DNA of 64,000 bases, from the NCBI RefSeq assembly GCF_900176145.1, contig NZ_FWWY01000001.1:2911444-2975443 (forward strand), given 5' to 3'. This stretch comes from Sulfobacillus thermosulfidooxidans DSM 9293. GTDB lineage: Bacteria > Bacillota > Sulfobacillia > Sulfobacillales > Sulfobacillaceae. Below are positions 33,822-42,488 of this stretch, in pieces. Within the stretch, counting starts at the first letter, position 1; every line of letters begins with the position of its first letter. The position numbers and the translations under genes are program-made. The notes below the pieces were generated by a model that ran no database searches, was not told the origin of the DNA, and saw only the letters and a program-made list of their open reading frames with translations.

Positions 33822-34813
33822 TTGATCCGTTTAATTTTTATGAGTATTCGATGTTGATTCACCAGTTGTCCCTTGATCTTCCCGAATCAAGGCTTCTTGT
33901 TCATTTACTCGAGACGGCTCAACAAGAATCGGTAGACATTGTATTATGGGCACAATCCGCGTTCTCAGAAAATATTGCAGGACATCTTATGGAGGAAGGC
34001 TATTATGGACGGGTCCTGTTGTTGTGGGGAACGTGGGGGAAAGATTGCGGGCGGGACATTCTCCATTTTGGGAATGGGCGTACCGACCACCTATGGCTAC
34101 CAGAACGTGAGGCAGAAAATGTTGTTACGCCGTCATTTATTCTCGATTGGACAACTGATCTCGACAAGCTGCCCATGGAATTTGGGAAGAATACAGGGAT
34201 TATAGGTTTGAACGTATGGCCAAATGATCATTCTGCCAAAGACACTATGGGGTTTTTTCCTTGGAGCCGTACCAAAACGCACGAACTCCTTAGAGGACGT
34301 CTCGAGCTCTGGGATCATTGGACCCAAAAAAACCCTGTCGTGGCCGTTGGCACGAACCTATGGTCTGTCAAAAAAGAAGCCCTCAAAAGGATGGGACTTC
34401 CTTCGCGGATAATCCGCACGCAAGTCTTGGTGCCGGAACCCCTAAGTTTCCAACATCTGGAACACGACAAACGACTTATCAAAGAGGCATTGGTAGAAGG
34501 CCGCGTGAGCGTAATGTTCTCACCCATCGGCTGGGAGAAAGGATTTCGTTACTGGATTGAGCAGGGACAGCAAAGATATCCGATGGGCCGTGAAATGCTA
34601 TGGCATCCCGGCCAAAAGTTAAAAGCGATCAGTCCTGTTCCATCTCAGTGGAAGATTTTTTGTAATGGCAAGGTGGAATATGAGGGAACAGGACTGGTCC
34701 AGGAATATCCTGTTCGGCAACCAGGAACTTGGCGTGTTGAAATCTACCGCGGACATCATCTAAAGCCGTGGCTGGTTAGCAATCCTGTCTACATCCGGTC
34801 GTCAGAAGTCTAA
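33818..34813 (+). CDS. PHP-domain-like protein, catalytic residues not evident
   Basis: 331 residues, coupled by ATGA to the thioesterase. The last about 90 residues (GFRYWIEQGQQRYPMGREMLW, a beta-rich stretch, then HHLKPWLVSNPVYI) resemble the C-terminus of PHP-type phosphoesterases, which end PWxxSNPIYV. The middle (GTNLWSVKKE, VLVPEPLSFQHL) also fits that arrangement, but the N-terminal HxH metal motif of active PHP enzymes is absent. It may be a degenerate or specialised member. Function unknown. Confidence 0.5.
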   Translation: MIDPFNFYEYSMLIHQLSLDLPESRLLVHLLETAQQESVDIVLWAQSAFSENIAGHLMEEGYYGRVLLLWGTWGKDCGRDILHFGNGRTDHLWLPEREAENVVTPSFILDWTTDLDKLPMEFGKNTGIIGLNVWPNDHSAKDTMGFFPWSRTKTHELLRGRLELWDHWTQKNPVVAVGTNLWSVKKEALKRMGLPSRIIRTQVLVPEPLSFQHLEHDKRLIKEALVEGRVSVMFSPIGWEKGFRYWIEQGQQRYPMGREMLWHPGQKLKAISPVPSQWKIFCNGKVEYEGTGLVQEYPVRQPGTWRVEIYRGHHLKPWLVSNPVYIRSSEV

Positions 34814-35136
34814 AGTTGTCCACCGAATTCCGTAATCGTGTGGGCCACATGGTCACGGTCACTTGCAGGCACTACCGCAGTTAAAATCCATGCCCCGACA
34901 CTTAAGCCCTGATGAGTCCATGCGCCAGATGCTGTCCATTTATCATCTAATCGGCCAATATCATAACCATAACGGCCCCAATCTACCAACGGCGCATGAT
35001 TTAAGATTTCATTTCCCATATCTGCAGGCACTGCATCAATTTGAATCACGTCAAAGCCTTGGTGCCGTAGGGCTTCTTGACATCGTTGAGCCTGTTCCAA
35101 GGACCGAAAAAAGGCTAAAATGTTTTTCTCTTCCAT
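34810..35136 (-). CDS. small conserved-looking protein of unknown function
   Basis: 108 residues beginning MEEKNILAFFRSLEQAQRCQEALRHQGF, reminiscent of small ferredoxin-like-fold stress proteins (YflT-like pattern: helix, strand FDVIQID, later LSVGAWILTAVVP). GGGAGGTCC lies seven bases before ATG 35136 on the minus strand. Its stop overlaps that of the convergent 33818 gene by four bases. I cannot assign a function. Confidence 0.6.
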   Translation of the reverse strand: MEEKNILAFFRSLEQAQRCQEALRHQGFDVIQIDAVPADMGNEILNHAPLVDWGRYGYDIGRLDDKWTASGAWTHQGLSVGAWILTAVVPASDRDHVAHTITEFGGQL

Positions 35137-35205
35137 CGAAGGACCTCCCATCAGCGATGATGGAGGTAGTGTTGCTGATTTTGCGAAGGACTATGTCCAT
35201 GGGTG

Positions 35206-35214
35206 TGCTAGAAT
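35206..35214 (+). promoter_or_regulatory. extended -10 promoter of dinG
   Basis: TGCTAGAAT, a TGn-extended -10, 38 bases before the dinG start. No good -35. Confidence 0.5.
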
Positions 35215-35252
35215 AACACTATGTAAATGCGCGGGTAGAGAAATGAGGCGTT

Positions 35253-37979
35253 ATGCGAACAGATTTCGTCATTGTGGACCTCGAAACTACAGGGTTAAAT
35301 CCTGAGTCGGACCAAGTGATTCAAATTGCTATGCTACGGGAAATGGGCACTCAGACCGATACCCTGGCTTTTTTTATTAATCCGAATAGGTCGGTTCCAG
35401 CATTTGTAAGACGATTAACAGGGTTTGACACCATGGACTTTTCACAATTTCCGACATTGGATGAGGTTATTGAGGAGATTCGGGACTTTATCGGCGATCG
35501 ATTAGTGGTGGGACATCAAATTGGTTTTGATCTCGCTTTTCTCAAGCGGGCCGGACTTCACATCGAGACCTTTCTCGATACATTAGAATGGGCTCGAATT
35601 GCGTTGCCAACGGAACCGTCTTATCGTCTCGAAAATTTAGTCCCTGAGGAAGGGCCGTTTCATGATGCTCGTAATGATGTCCAAGCCACTTATCGCCTGC
35701 TATATCGTATTCGCACGGCATTAAGTCATCTACCTGAAACGACACAACGAGATTTACGGTACTTATTGGGGAATGAATGGGATTGGTGGCAAGTGGAGGC
35801 TCTACCCAATACTCGTCCCTCGCCTTTAGATCAACCCCACGGAGAACCAAGCGGTGGGCGCGAACTTGTTCCTTTCAGTCATGGATGGCAATCTCAAACC
35901 TGGTTAAAAAATCCTACGAACATCGGCAAAAATTTTGAAGAATTTGAACAGCGTCCTTCTCAAGAAGCCATGATGGCTGCAGTCGAGCGAGCATACCAAG
36001 ATCAATCCATTTTGTTGGTCGAAGCCGGCACGGGAACCGGCAAGAGTCTCGCTTATCTTATTCCTGCGGTGCTTGTGTCTTTGAAACAAGGAGAACGCAC
36101 GGTCATTGCCACGCATACTTTAGCGTTGCAAGAGCAGTTGTGGAATAAAGATTTACCGATGGCCCAACAGGATTTACCGGTCAATGTGGCGTTAGTCAAG
36201 GGGCGTGGACAGTATGTCTGTTTGCTGAAGGCTGATGAAATACGGCAAACGACGACGGTTCTCAATGAAGACCGTGAACGCCGTATCGCTATTGCTCGGC
36301 TATTGACTTTTATTGCCCAAACTGACCGGGGTGATTACGATGCATTCAATCCGTCTTCACGAGAAGCCAAAGAGTTGTGGCAAGATGTTATGGCTGATCG
36401 CCATGCGTGCGCTGGTCCTCGTTGTCCCTACGCGGGTCCTTGCTTTATGCGCCTAGCCCGGCGAAAAGCGGAAGAAAGCCATGTTGTTATTGTCAATCAC
36501 GCATTACTGGCGTCTCATATGGCCAATCCGGTTGTTCTTCCGGAATTCGATCACGTGATTATTGACGAGGCCCATCACTTTGCTGATGTTGTCGAGCGGA
36601 CTTTTGGTATGGAATTCGTGATTGCGGACTTTAGGCGAATATTGGCTGAAAATACGGCAAGAAATGGTCTCTTTGATCATTTGAAGACGCACCCGGACTT
36701 ATTTAGCCCCATAGAATATTTGCGAGCGCAAAGTATTACGTTGCTCGAGCGTTTGGAAAGTTTGGAGAACGTGTTCATTGCGGAAACCCCTCCCAGTGAT
36801 TATAACCGGCAAGCCGTGCGAGTCACGACAGAGCGGTTCGAATCATGGCAGGGAACTCAGGTGGAAAAAACGATGGCGTTGACCCGTGAGGCCATGGCGA
36901 ATGTCGCACAGGCATCACGAGATATTTGGAGTGCTGCGGAAGCGATATTTGGGGATGTGATTAAAAATGATCCTACCTGGTTACGTTTTGAGAAGTGGGC
37001 AGATGATATGTCATCGTATAGTCTGCACTTGGACCAGTGGGGACCCCCGACTTCGCAGCAGGTAAGCTGGTGGGAAGCCACACACTTAGACACTAATCCG
37101 CAAATCACTTTGCGCTTTGGACCGGTGGATGTTGCTCCATTAGTCCATGACACGTTATGGAACCAAATTAAAACCGGTGTGCTAACCTCCGCTACTTTAA
37201 GTGTGGCAGGGGATTTTGATTACATGGCGCGAAGTCTGGGGATTCCGAAAGAACGCATGCGCACTATGCGATTGCCTTCGCCCTTTAACGTGCGTGCGAA
37301 CAGCGTATTAGCCATTCCGTCGGATATTCCCGATGTGAATAGCGCTGAACATCTGAAAGAATTGGCCGAATTTCTCATCGAGGTCGTGCCCCGGATTAAT
37401 GGCAGGACTTTGGTTTTGACGACATCGCACAAGAGTTTGCGAGTACTCGCGGATAAACTCCGTCCGGTTCTTGATCCCTTAGGGATCGTGACATTGGCCC
37501 AAGGGATTGATGGACCGAGTGTACGACTCGTCGACCAATTTAAGCAATCGTCCCGGGCAATTCTGCTGGGCGCTGCAGGATTGTGGGAAGGGGTTGATGT
37601 ACCGGGAGCAGATCTCTCCCTGGTGGTCATGGCGCGCTTACCTTTTGCGGCTCCGGGCGACCCTCTTGAGGAAGCCCGCTTGGAACGTATCGCTCAAAGA
37701 GGCCAATCGGCCTTTTATCAAAGGACATTGCCCCAAGCCATTTTGCGGTTTCAGCAAGGCTTTGGCCGACTTTTACGCACCAAAAATGATCGCGGTGCAG
37801 TCGTGGTCTATGACCCACGCATTATTCGCAGTCGATATGGCGCCAAATTTATTCAGGCACTGGCGGGACCAACGATTGTAGTTCAGCCGACTCATCACGT
37901 GCGCCAAGTGATTCATGATTTTATTGTTAAGGGAGGCCATGACGTTGATGAAACGCCAACAAATTTTAATTACGAATGA
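35253..37979 (+). CDS. dinG: DinG-family 3'-5' exonuclease/superfamily 2 helicase
   Basis: 908 residues. N-terminal DEDDh exonuclease: DLETTG (D9, E11), GHQIGFDLAFL, and HDARNDVQATYRLL. Then an XPD-like helicase with Walker A GTGTGKS at 259-265, DEAH at 438-441, and C-terminal motifs GAAGLWEGVDVPG and QGFGRLLRTKNDRG. Between motifs I and II are four cysteines, C323, C386, C391 and C397, spaced like the 4Fe-4S domain of XPD and E. coli DinG. The combination of exonuclease and intact helicase motifs with the cysteine set suggests a redox-sensitive DNA repair enzyme. It overlaps surE by 32 bases. Confidence 0.92.
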   Translation: MRTDFVIVDLETTGLNPESDQVIQIAMLREMGTQTDTLAFFINPNRSVPAFVRRLTGFDTMDFSQFPTLDEVIEEIRDFIGDRLVVGHQIGFDLAFLKRAGLHIETFLDTLEWARIALPTEPSYRLENLVPEEGPFHDARNDVQATYRLLYRIRTALSHLPETTQRDLRYLLGNEWDWWQVEALPNTRPSPLDQPHGEPSGGRELVPFSHGWQSQTWLKNPTNIGKNFEEFEQRPSQEAMMAAVERAYQDQSILLVEAGTGTGKSLAYLIPAVLVSLKQGERTVIATHTLALQEQLWNKDLPMAQQDLPVNVALVKGRGQYVCLLKADEIRQTTTVLNEDRERRIAIARLLTFIAQTDRGDYDAFNPSSREAKELWQDVMADRHACAGPRCPYAGPCFMRLARRKAEESHVVIVNHALLASHMANPVVLPEFDHVIIDEAHHFADVVERTFGMEFVIADFRRILAENTARNGLFDHLKTHPDLFSPIEYLRAQSITLLERLESLENVFIAETPPSDYNRQAVRVTTERFESWQGTQVEKTMALTREAMANVAQASRDIWSAAEAIFGDVIKNDPTWLRFEKWADDMSSYSLHLDQWGPPTSQQVSWWEATHLDTNPQITLRFGPVDVAPLVHDTLWNQIKTGVLTSATLSVAGDFDYMARSLGIPKERMRTMRLPSPFNVRANSVLAIPSDIPDVNSAEHLKELAEFLIEVVPRINGRTLVLTTSHKSLRVLADKLRPVLDPLGIVTLAQGIDGPSVRLVDQFKQSSRAILLGAAGLWEGVDVPGADLSLVVMARLPFAAPGDPLEEARLERIAQRGQSAFYQRTLPQAILRFQQGFGRLLRTKNDRGAVVVYDPRIIRSRYGAKFIQALAGPTIVVQPTHHVRQVIHDFIVKGGHDVDETPTNFNYE

Positions 37980-38730
37980 TGATGGTATTAACGCATTAGG
38001 TTTGTCTCTTCTCGCTCAATCCATGAGTGAGGTCGCAGATGTTTATGTGGTCTCACCAGAATTAGAACGCAGTGCCATGGGCCATGCCATTACGATGCAT
38101 AAGCCACTCCATGCTACTCCTGTGACCTTTCTTGAGGGTGTTCAGATGGCATGGCGTATTAACGGAACACCTTCTGATTGCGTGAAATTAGGCATCGAAA
38201 TGTTGCTGCCGGAAAAACCCGACTTGTTATTATCAGGAATTAATCATGGCTCGAATTTAGGACGCGATATTTATTATTCGGGAACAGTATCCGCGGCAAT
38301 GGAGGGCATGTTCTTAGGAGTTCCGTCCATGGCATTGTCTTATAACGGGGACGATGCAGAAGGATTAAAATCGGCAGCGGAATTTACCAAGACGTGGGTT
38401 TTTAGCGAAAACTTTGAGCGTCCCCCCAAAGGAATCTTATACAATGTGAATTTTCCTAGTGTGTCTCAAGGCATTCCTTCGCAAATAGCATGGGTCCGGT
38501 TGGGGCGTCGTGAATACGCTAATGACTTCCACAAACGAGTGGACCCAAGAGGGCGGGAATATTTTTGGCTTGCTGGTCGCGCCCAAGATGTGACTGAAGA
38601 TACAGGCACGGATGTTGGCGCACTGGCGGCAGGTTTTATCACGATTACGCCGCTCCACATGGATGCTACAGCCTATCACTTGTTGCCCGAAAAGAACCGA
38701 ATGGAAGTTCCATCATGGCCTAAACGGTAG
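37948..38730 (+). CDS. surE: 5'/3'-nucleotidase SurE
   Basis: Stationary-phase survival phosphatase acting on nucleoside monophosphates. About 260 residues with ILITNDDGINALGL (metal DD), SPELERSAMGHAIT, NGTPSDCVKLG and SGINHGSNLGRDIYYSGTVSAAMEG, all SurE signatures. Start is ambiguous among ATG 37939, TTG 37945 and ATG 37948; GGGAGG (37931-37936) fits the last two. It lies inside the end of dinG, so it is translated from the same message. Confidence 0.94.
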   Translation: MKRQQILITNDDGINALGLSLLAQSMSEVADVYVVSPELERSAMGHAITMHKPLHATPVTFLEGVQMAWRINGTPSDCVKLGIEMLLPEKPDLLLSGINHGSNLGRDIYYSGTVSAAMEGMFLGVPSMALSYNGDDAEGLKSAAEFTKTWVFSENFERPPKGILYNVNFPSVSQGIPSQIAWVRLGRREYANDFHKRVDPRGREYFWLAGRAQDVTEDTGTDVGALAAGFITITPLHMDATAYHLLPEKNRMEVPSWPKR

Positions 38731-39208
38731 GTTTGTTCGGAGACTCCAGGCTTTGCGCCATAAGCAAAAAGGTATGCTCTGATTCGGAATGACCGTCGTA
38801 CCACGAAATAATTTGCATATCAAGACAAAAAGATGGCGATTCATAACGGACAATTAAACCCGGAACAAATAATTTCTCGATGATATCCTGTTCATGGACT
38901 TGTTCCTTGTCGATGTGCAACCGACCGCCGGGAAGCAGCTGCCATTGCCGTATGAGCCAGTCGGAAAACGCCGCTATGGATTGGTGTGCCGGCACTTCAA
39001 CATGTTGCCAAATTCGGGGCGATCCGCATGGTGTCACAATCAAGTGAAAACTCGCCGCCGTGGCAGGAGTACTAGGTAAGTGAAAATGACGGCGACGGCT
39101 TGCGCAAGCTTGTAAATGGCGTACCATTCCGGATTCAGGTCGCACCAATCCGCAGAAATGACATCGACCTAAGGAATCCGCGGCAATTTGAAGACGTGAC
39201 TCGGACAT
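38720..39208 (-). CDS. zinc-finger plus pRiA4b ORF-3-like domain protein
   Basis: 162 residues. An N-terminal CHFCGLVRPESGMVRHLQAC forms a C2HC zinc-finger pattern (CxxCx10HxxxC). From about residue 55 the segment FHLIVTPCGSPRIWQHVEVPAHQSI resembles the plasmid pRiA4b ORF-3 family (KVxLxGxxPPIWRRVxVP), a domain of unknown role often linked to mobile or DNA-related proteins. GGGGAGA precedes ATG 39208. Its stop overlaps surE's by 11 bases, convergent. Confidence 0.65.
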   Translation of the reverse strand: MSESRLQIAADSLGRCHFCGLVRPESGMVRHLQACASRRRHFHLPSTPATAASFHLIVTPCGSPRIWQHVEVPAHQSIAAFSDWLIRQWQLLPGGRLHIDKEQVHEQDIIEKLFVPGLIVRYESPSFCLDMQIISWYDGHSESEHTFLLMAQSLESPNKPTV

Positions 39209-39635
39209 CAAAATCTCCCCGGCAATAAAGACTTCGCTGTCATTCGAGTGTACCGCCTAACACCAGATTCTGTCTAGCTCTTTCATCTTTTCATGGAAGA
39301 GAAGAAATGAGGAAATCAAGAGATGAAGAAGTGAAAAAATCAAGAAATCTAAGGAGTCCTTGTCTCCTTCGGAAAGCACTAATCCTAACATGGCTTAAGG
39401 CATAACGATTGATGCCTTAAGTATAAAAACTCGAGCGAGTCAGCTTCTCTTTGAGGAAAATAATCGATTGGCAAGGAAGGGTGGTGTGTTCCATTGTGAA
39501 TTAGTCACCGAGTGGAAACCCAACACTATCCGGGAAGAATGTTCCTTCGTTTTTTTCTTGTCGAGGTCAGTTAGAGTTTGGTAAAAGGTGACGCCATAGC
39601 GTTTCAGGATTAAGGAAACAATACAAGCGGAGGAG
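39209..39635. other. intergenic region upstream of a spore protein gene
   Basis: About 430 bases. Purine-rich early part with AAATCAAGA at 39313 and again at 39337. Then the perfect 10-bp inverted repeat CTTAAGGCAT / ATGCCTTAAG (39394-39403 and 39412-39421). TGAATTA near 39496 with ACACTA about 20 bases later weakly resembles a forespore SigG/SigF promoter. No gene seen. Confidence 0.5.
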
Positions 39636-39857
39636 GTGGTACAGACGAGTTCCGATAACCGCCCTGTAGAACCTGAATCCGAAGAAGCCCTAGATAAGTT
39701 GAAGTTTGAAGTGGCCGAGGATCTGGGGCTTGATGACGATATCAAAAAACGCGGTTGGGCCAACATGACCACGCGTGAAGTCGGAAAAATTGGCGGGAAC
39801 ATGGTACGACGTCTCGTCCAAAAAGCTGAGAAGGATTTATCACATCATGAACCGTAG
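39636..39857 (+). CDS. alpha/beta-type small acid-soluble spore protein
   Basis: 73 residues. KFEVAEDLGL includes the GPR protease site pattern (E-V-A), and the C-terminal RGWANMTTREVGKIGGNMVRRLV is the conserved DNA-binding helix of alpha/beta SASPs. These proteins coat and protect forespore DNA. The acidic N-terminal extension (EPESEEALDK) is longer than usual. Start is GTG 39636, which overlaps the GGAGGAGG site, so initiation spacing is unusual. A terminator follows. Confidence 0.88.
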   Translation: MVQTSSDNRPVEPESEEALDKLKFEVAEDLGLDDDIKKRGWANMTTREVGKIGGNMVRRLVQKAEKDLSHHEP

Positions 39858-39877
39858 TCGGCCAAAACTAAACCAGC

Positions 39878-39906
39878 CGCTCTATCCCTATGGATAGAGC
39901 GTTTTC
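39878..39906 (+). terminator. terminator of the spore protein gene
   Basis: Perfect 10-bp stem CGCTCTATCC / GGATAGAGCG, loop CTAT, then TTTTCT. Confidence 0.9.
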
Positions 39907-40003
39907 TATATCTGCATTGATACCTGTTTTCTTTGGCTAAATATGTCATTGAAACCGTCAGAAGCGCGTAAAGTGAACTAGCACATGAGAGGAGACAAAA
40001 TCG

Positions 40004-40360
40004 ATGAGTGTATCAGTAATTTTACGCGGGTTTATGGCTGGAGCTTTGGCAGCGGCTTTGATCGCGTTTATTTTAGCGTTAATTGATTTTAATACGGTGT
40101 TAAGCAGCAGTATTGTTTCTGTGGCCCTGTGGGCAGGAACGTTACTGGTTTCTGCCATTAGCGGATGGGTTGCGGGGAGAGGAGCAGACCAAGCGGGATG
40201 GGTTCATGGTATGTTAGCAGCCCTGACGGTATTTCTCGTGGGGAAAGTCATCGCCGAAAACTTGCATATGGGTGCTGGCAATCATCTGTGGATCGGACTG
40301 GCTGTTTCGATTATCGTCGGGATGATCGGTGGGATGTGGGGTGCCAACACGCAATACTGA
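40004..40360 (+). CDS. TIGR04086/YrzE-family membrane protein
   Basis: 118 residues with four hydrophobic helices and a GWVAGRGADQAGWVHG loop, followed by GLAVSIIVGMIGGMWGAN. This pattern fits the YrzE/TIGR04086 group of small Firmicute membrane proteins of unknown function. GAGAGGAGAC precedes ATG 40004. Confidence 0.75.
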   Translation: MSVSVILRGFMAGALAAALIAFILALIDFNTVLSSSIVSVALWAGTLLVSAISGWVAGRGADQAGWVHGMLAALTVFLVGKVIAENLHMGAGNHLWIGLAVSIIVGMIGGMWGANTQY

Positions 40361-40426
40361 GCAGCTCAACAAATGAATAAAATTCGCCAAATGGTGCATT
40401 CTGGAAGTTAAGGAGGAATGGACCAG

Positions 40427-41797
40427 ATGGCAGGAGTTGCGTCAAATCTTATTGCAAGTGCGCTATCGTTGTCGTTGCTGTCACCGGGTCTCAAAACAAC
40501 GCAAATAAATAATCATCATCCGGTGGCTGTGGCGTCTTTACAAGCGGATCTCGATGTCTTAGGGTTCAATGCGGGTCCACTTGATGGCCAGATGTCTACG
40601 AGGACGTATCAAGCGATGGCAGAGTTCGTGACACAGTTTGGGCAAAGTCCGTCTCAATCATTGGGGCAGCAAGTTTCGCAGATTGTCAAATCTTTGCCCA
40701 ATTTGGGAACTGAGTTGTCTGGAACCAGCATTTTGGCTATGCAGTCGTGGTTAACCCGGTGGCATCTTTACCACGGCCCCTTAAACGGGCAGTCTTCTTC
40801 TGCATTCATGCAAGCCATTCGGCGATTCGAACGAAATACGGGAATCCCGGTGACAAGCCAATTGGATGGCACAACCCTTGCAACCCTTGCGCATTTGGCA
40901 GTGATAACACAAGCAGCTCATCATCATTGGACGTATGTGGCTGAAAAGGGCGACCAAATGCGCCAGTTGGCCTGGGCAGCTGGCCTTCCATTATCGCAAT
41001 TTGAATCGCTAAATACTCTTCATGGGAACTTACTTTGGGTTGGTCAAGTGGTAAATTTTTCGGCGACGACGCCGTCTAAGACGCATCCCAGCATCCAAAG
41101 CGTTCATCAACACCCTACAACAACGGCGCCTGATCACGGAACGACCTCACCTAGCCCGCACAATTCTTCTTCATCTGTCCCCTCGACCCCGTCCCAAAAC
41201 GTCTCGACCCCAGCCCCGTCTTCCGCCATCTTTAGCAATATTCAGCCCATTGCGGCCTTTGTGGTCTATAATCCCTCGCGCAAGGTGTTAACGGCATTAC
41301 TGCAAGCTCAAAAAAGTTTTCCGCATGATTTAATTGACGTGGCCGTTACCGGATTGTGGGCTGTGAATCATCCTCAGTGCATGAAATTATTAGCGCAAAG
41401 TGGTAATGAAATTATCACCAGTGGATATACCGGTATCTCTTTAAATCAATTACCCGCCTGGGGTGTACGCCAAGAAATCACGTGGGCCAAACGCGCAATC
41501 CAAACGACAACAGGCATCGCTCCGGTGTTTGTGAGCCAGCCAAGCACCTTTGATCAATCGATCACAAGCCTCATCGATGGGCTGAATATGATCGCTATGT
41601 CACCGAACGTGATGATATCGTCCTCCTCGTGGTCTACCAACCTAGTGACATCGATGTTGCTTTCTCATGAAGATCAAATTGTGGGAACTACGGATTATCC
41701 CCAAAGTGTTGAGCAGTGGGACAGCTTTTTTAAAGCTCTCCAATCGCACCAGTTTGTTTTTTTGACTTTAGGTCAGATTTGGGCGAATGGAGCATAA
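40427..41797 (+). CDS. peptidoglycan-binding, LysM and deacetylase-like protein
   Basis: 456 residues. Two peptidoglycan-binding type 1 repeats (about 30-75, LQADLDVLGFNAGPLDGQ; about 105-155, MQSWLTRWHLYHGPLNGQ), a LysM-like unit (about 165-205: YVAEKGDQMRQLAWAAGLPLSQF...LWVGQVVNF), a Pro/Ser/Thr linker, and a C-terminal domain shaped like NodB polysaccharide deacetylases but without the DD and HxxxH metal residues. Likely a cell-wall or spore-cortex binding protein; enzymatic activity is doubtful. ATG 40427 is preferred because AAGGAGGA is ten bases away. A hydrophobic N-terminus may act as signal peptide. Confidence 0.75.
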   Translation: MAGVASNLIASALSLSLLSPGLKTTQINNHHPVAVASLQADLDVLGFNAGPLDGQMSTRTYQAMAEFVTQFGQSPSQSLGQQVSQIVKSLPNLGTELSGTSILAMQSWLTRWHLYHGPLNGQSSSAFMQAIRRFERNTGIPVTSQLDGTTLATLAHLAVITQAAHHHWTYVAEKGDQMRQLAWAAGLPLSQFESLNTLHGNLLWVGQVVNFSATTPSKTHPSIQSVHQHPTTTAPDHGTTSPSPHNSSSSVPSTPSQNVSTPAPSSAIFSNIQPIAAFVVYNPSRKVLTALLQAQKSFPHDLIDVAVTGLWAVNHPQCMKLLAQSGNEIITSGYTGISLNQLPAWGVRQEITWAKRAIQTTTGIAPVFVSQPSTFDQSITSLIDGLNMIAMSPNVMISSSSWSTNLVTSMLLSHEDQIVGTTDYPQSVEQWDSFFKALQSHQFVFLTLGQIWANGA

Positions 41798-41820
41798 AAT
41801 TTTCAGGATGACGACATATT

Positions 41821-41849
41821 ACTCCCAGATGGGTTGTCCATCTGGGAGT
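41821..41849. terminator. bidirectional hairpin between convergent genes
   Basis: Perfect 12-bp stem ACTCCCAGATGG / CCATCTGGGAGT, loop GTTGT, no long T-run. Confidence 0.75.
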
Positions 41850-41867
41850 CATGAATGACCGGATTAA

Positions 41868-42089
41868 TCAGTTGCTGTCTTCTAAGGCTTTTTCGGCTTC
41901 ACGGATCATGACTTTAACCATGTTGCCGCCGATTTTTCCGCCAATTCGTCCTAATTGGCGAGTCGGCATGTCTGCCCATCCTTTTACGGCGATTTCATGA
42001 CTGAGCCCCAGATCACTCGCGATTTCATATTTGAATTGATCGCGGACACTTTCCGGTAACAATGATGGACCGCGCTTGCGTCGGGCCAT
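41868..42089 (-). CDS. alpha/beta-type small acid-soluble spore protein (second)
   Basis: 73 residues beginning ARRKRGPSLLPESV, with YEIASDLGL carrying the GPR cleavage site (E-I-A) and RIGGKIGGNMVKVMI as the conserved C-terminal DNA-binding part. ATG 42089 with AGGAGG upstream on the minus strand; a longer reading from 42176 is unlikely. It is on the opposite strand from the 39636 homologue and more canonical. Confidence 0.92.
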   Translation of the reverse strand: MARRKRGPSLLPESVRDQFKYEIASDLGLSHEIAVKGWADMPTRQLGRIGGKIGGNMVKVMIREAEKALEDSN

Positions 42090-42246
42090 AATAACCGCCT
42101 CCTCACAGGATATTAGTTTTTTGGCTTGCAAATCTAGTGTGGCGTAAAAAGCTCCGAGGCATGTTAGGAGGTTCATGACACTCTAAGACAGATTTGGCGA
42201 GGATATAAACTGTCATGGTCTTCTGATGCGAGATGACAAAGGAAAC

Positions 42247-42255
42247 TGCTATAAT
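42247..42255 (+). promoter_or_regulatory. extended -10 promoter
   Basis: TGCTATAAT, a perfect -10 with TGn extension, 39 bases before the 42294 start and no strong -35. Confidence 0.6.
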
Positions 42256-42293
42256 ATCAAGACAACAGATCCTTGTGAGTGGGGGCGGTACAA

Positions 42294-42488
42294 ATGAAGG
42301 TGTCAGCGGATCACGAAAAATTAGTTATGCTTGGGCAACGCCGGTTTAATGGGTTTACCCCGTATCAAGTCGTAACATTTCTCAATCAAATTTTAAAAGA
42401 GCGTGGTGTGATTTTCGGTTTACGTCAGTTGGGCGACGACAACGAATTAACTATTTATGACATTTCAGATAATGCCAAAGAACCCTAA
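42294..42488 (+). CDS. YpmA-like small protein (DUF4264)
   Basis: 64 residues. KLVMLGQRRFNGFTPYQVVTFLNQILKERGVIFGLRQ...ELTIYDI follows the YpmA/DUF4264 pattern (a target-length strand, LVxxLNxxLKxxxLxFGL, then IYxx). Function unknown. ATG 42294 follows a G-rich GGGGGCGG. The last 17 bases overlap the Nudix gene. Confidence 0.7.
   Translation: MKVSADHEKLVMLGQRRFNGFTPYQVVTFLNQILKERGVIFGLRQLGDDNELTIYDISDNAKEP

Noticed and set aside
39209-39635. Possible CRISPR-like or tandem array upstream of the spore protein gene
   Set aside because: Only two AAATCAAGA copies and one inverted repeat; no repeat-spacer pattern.
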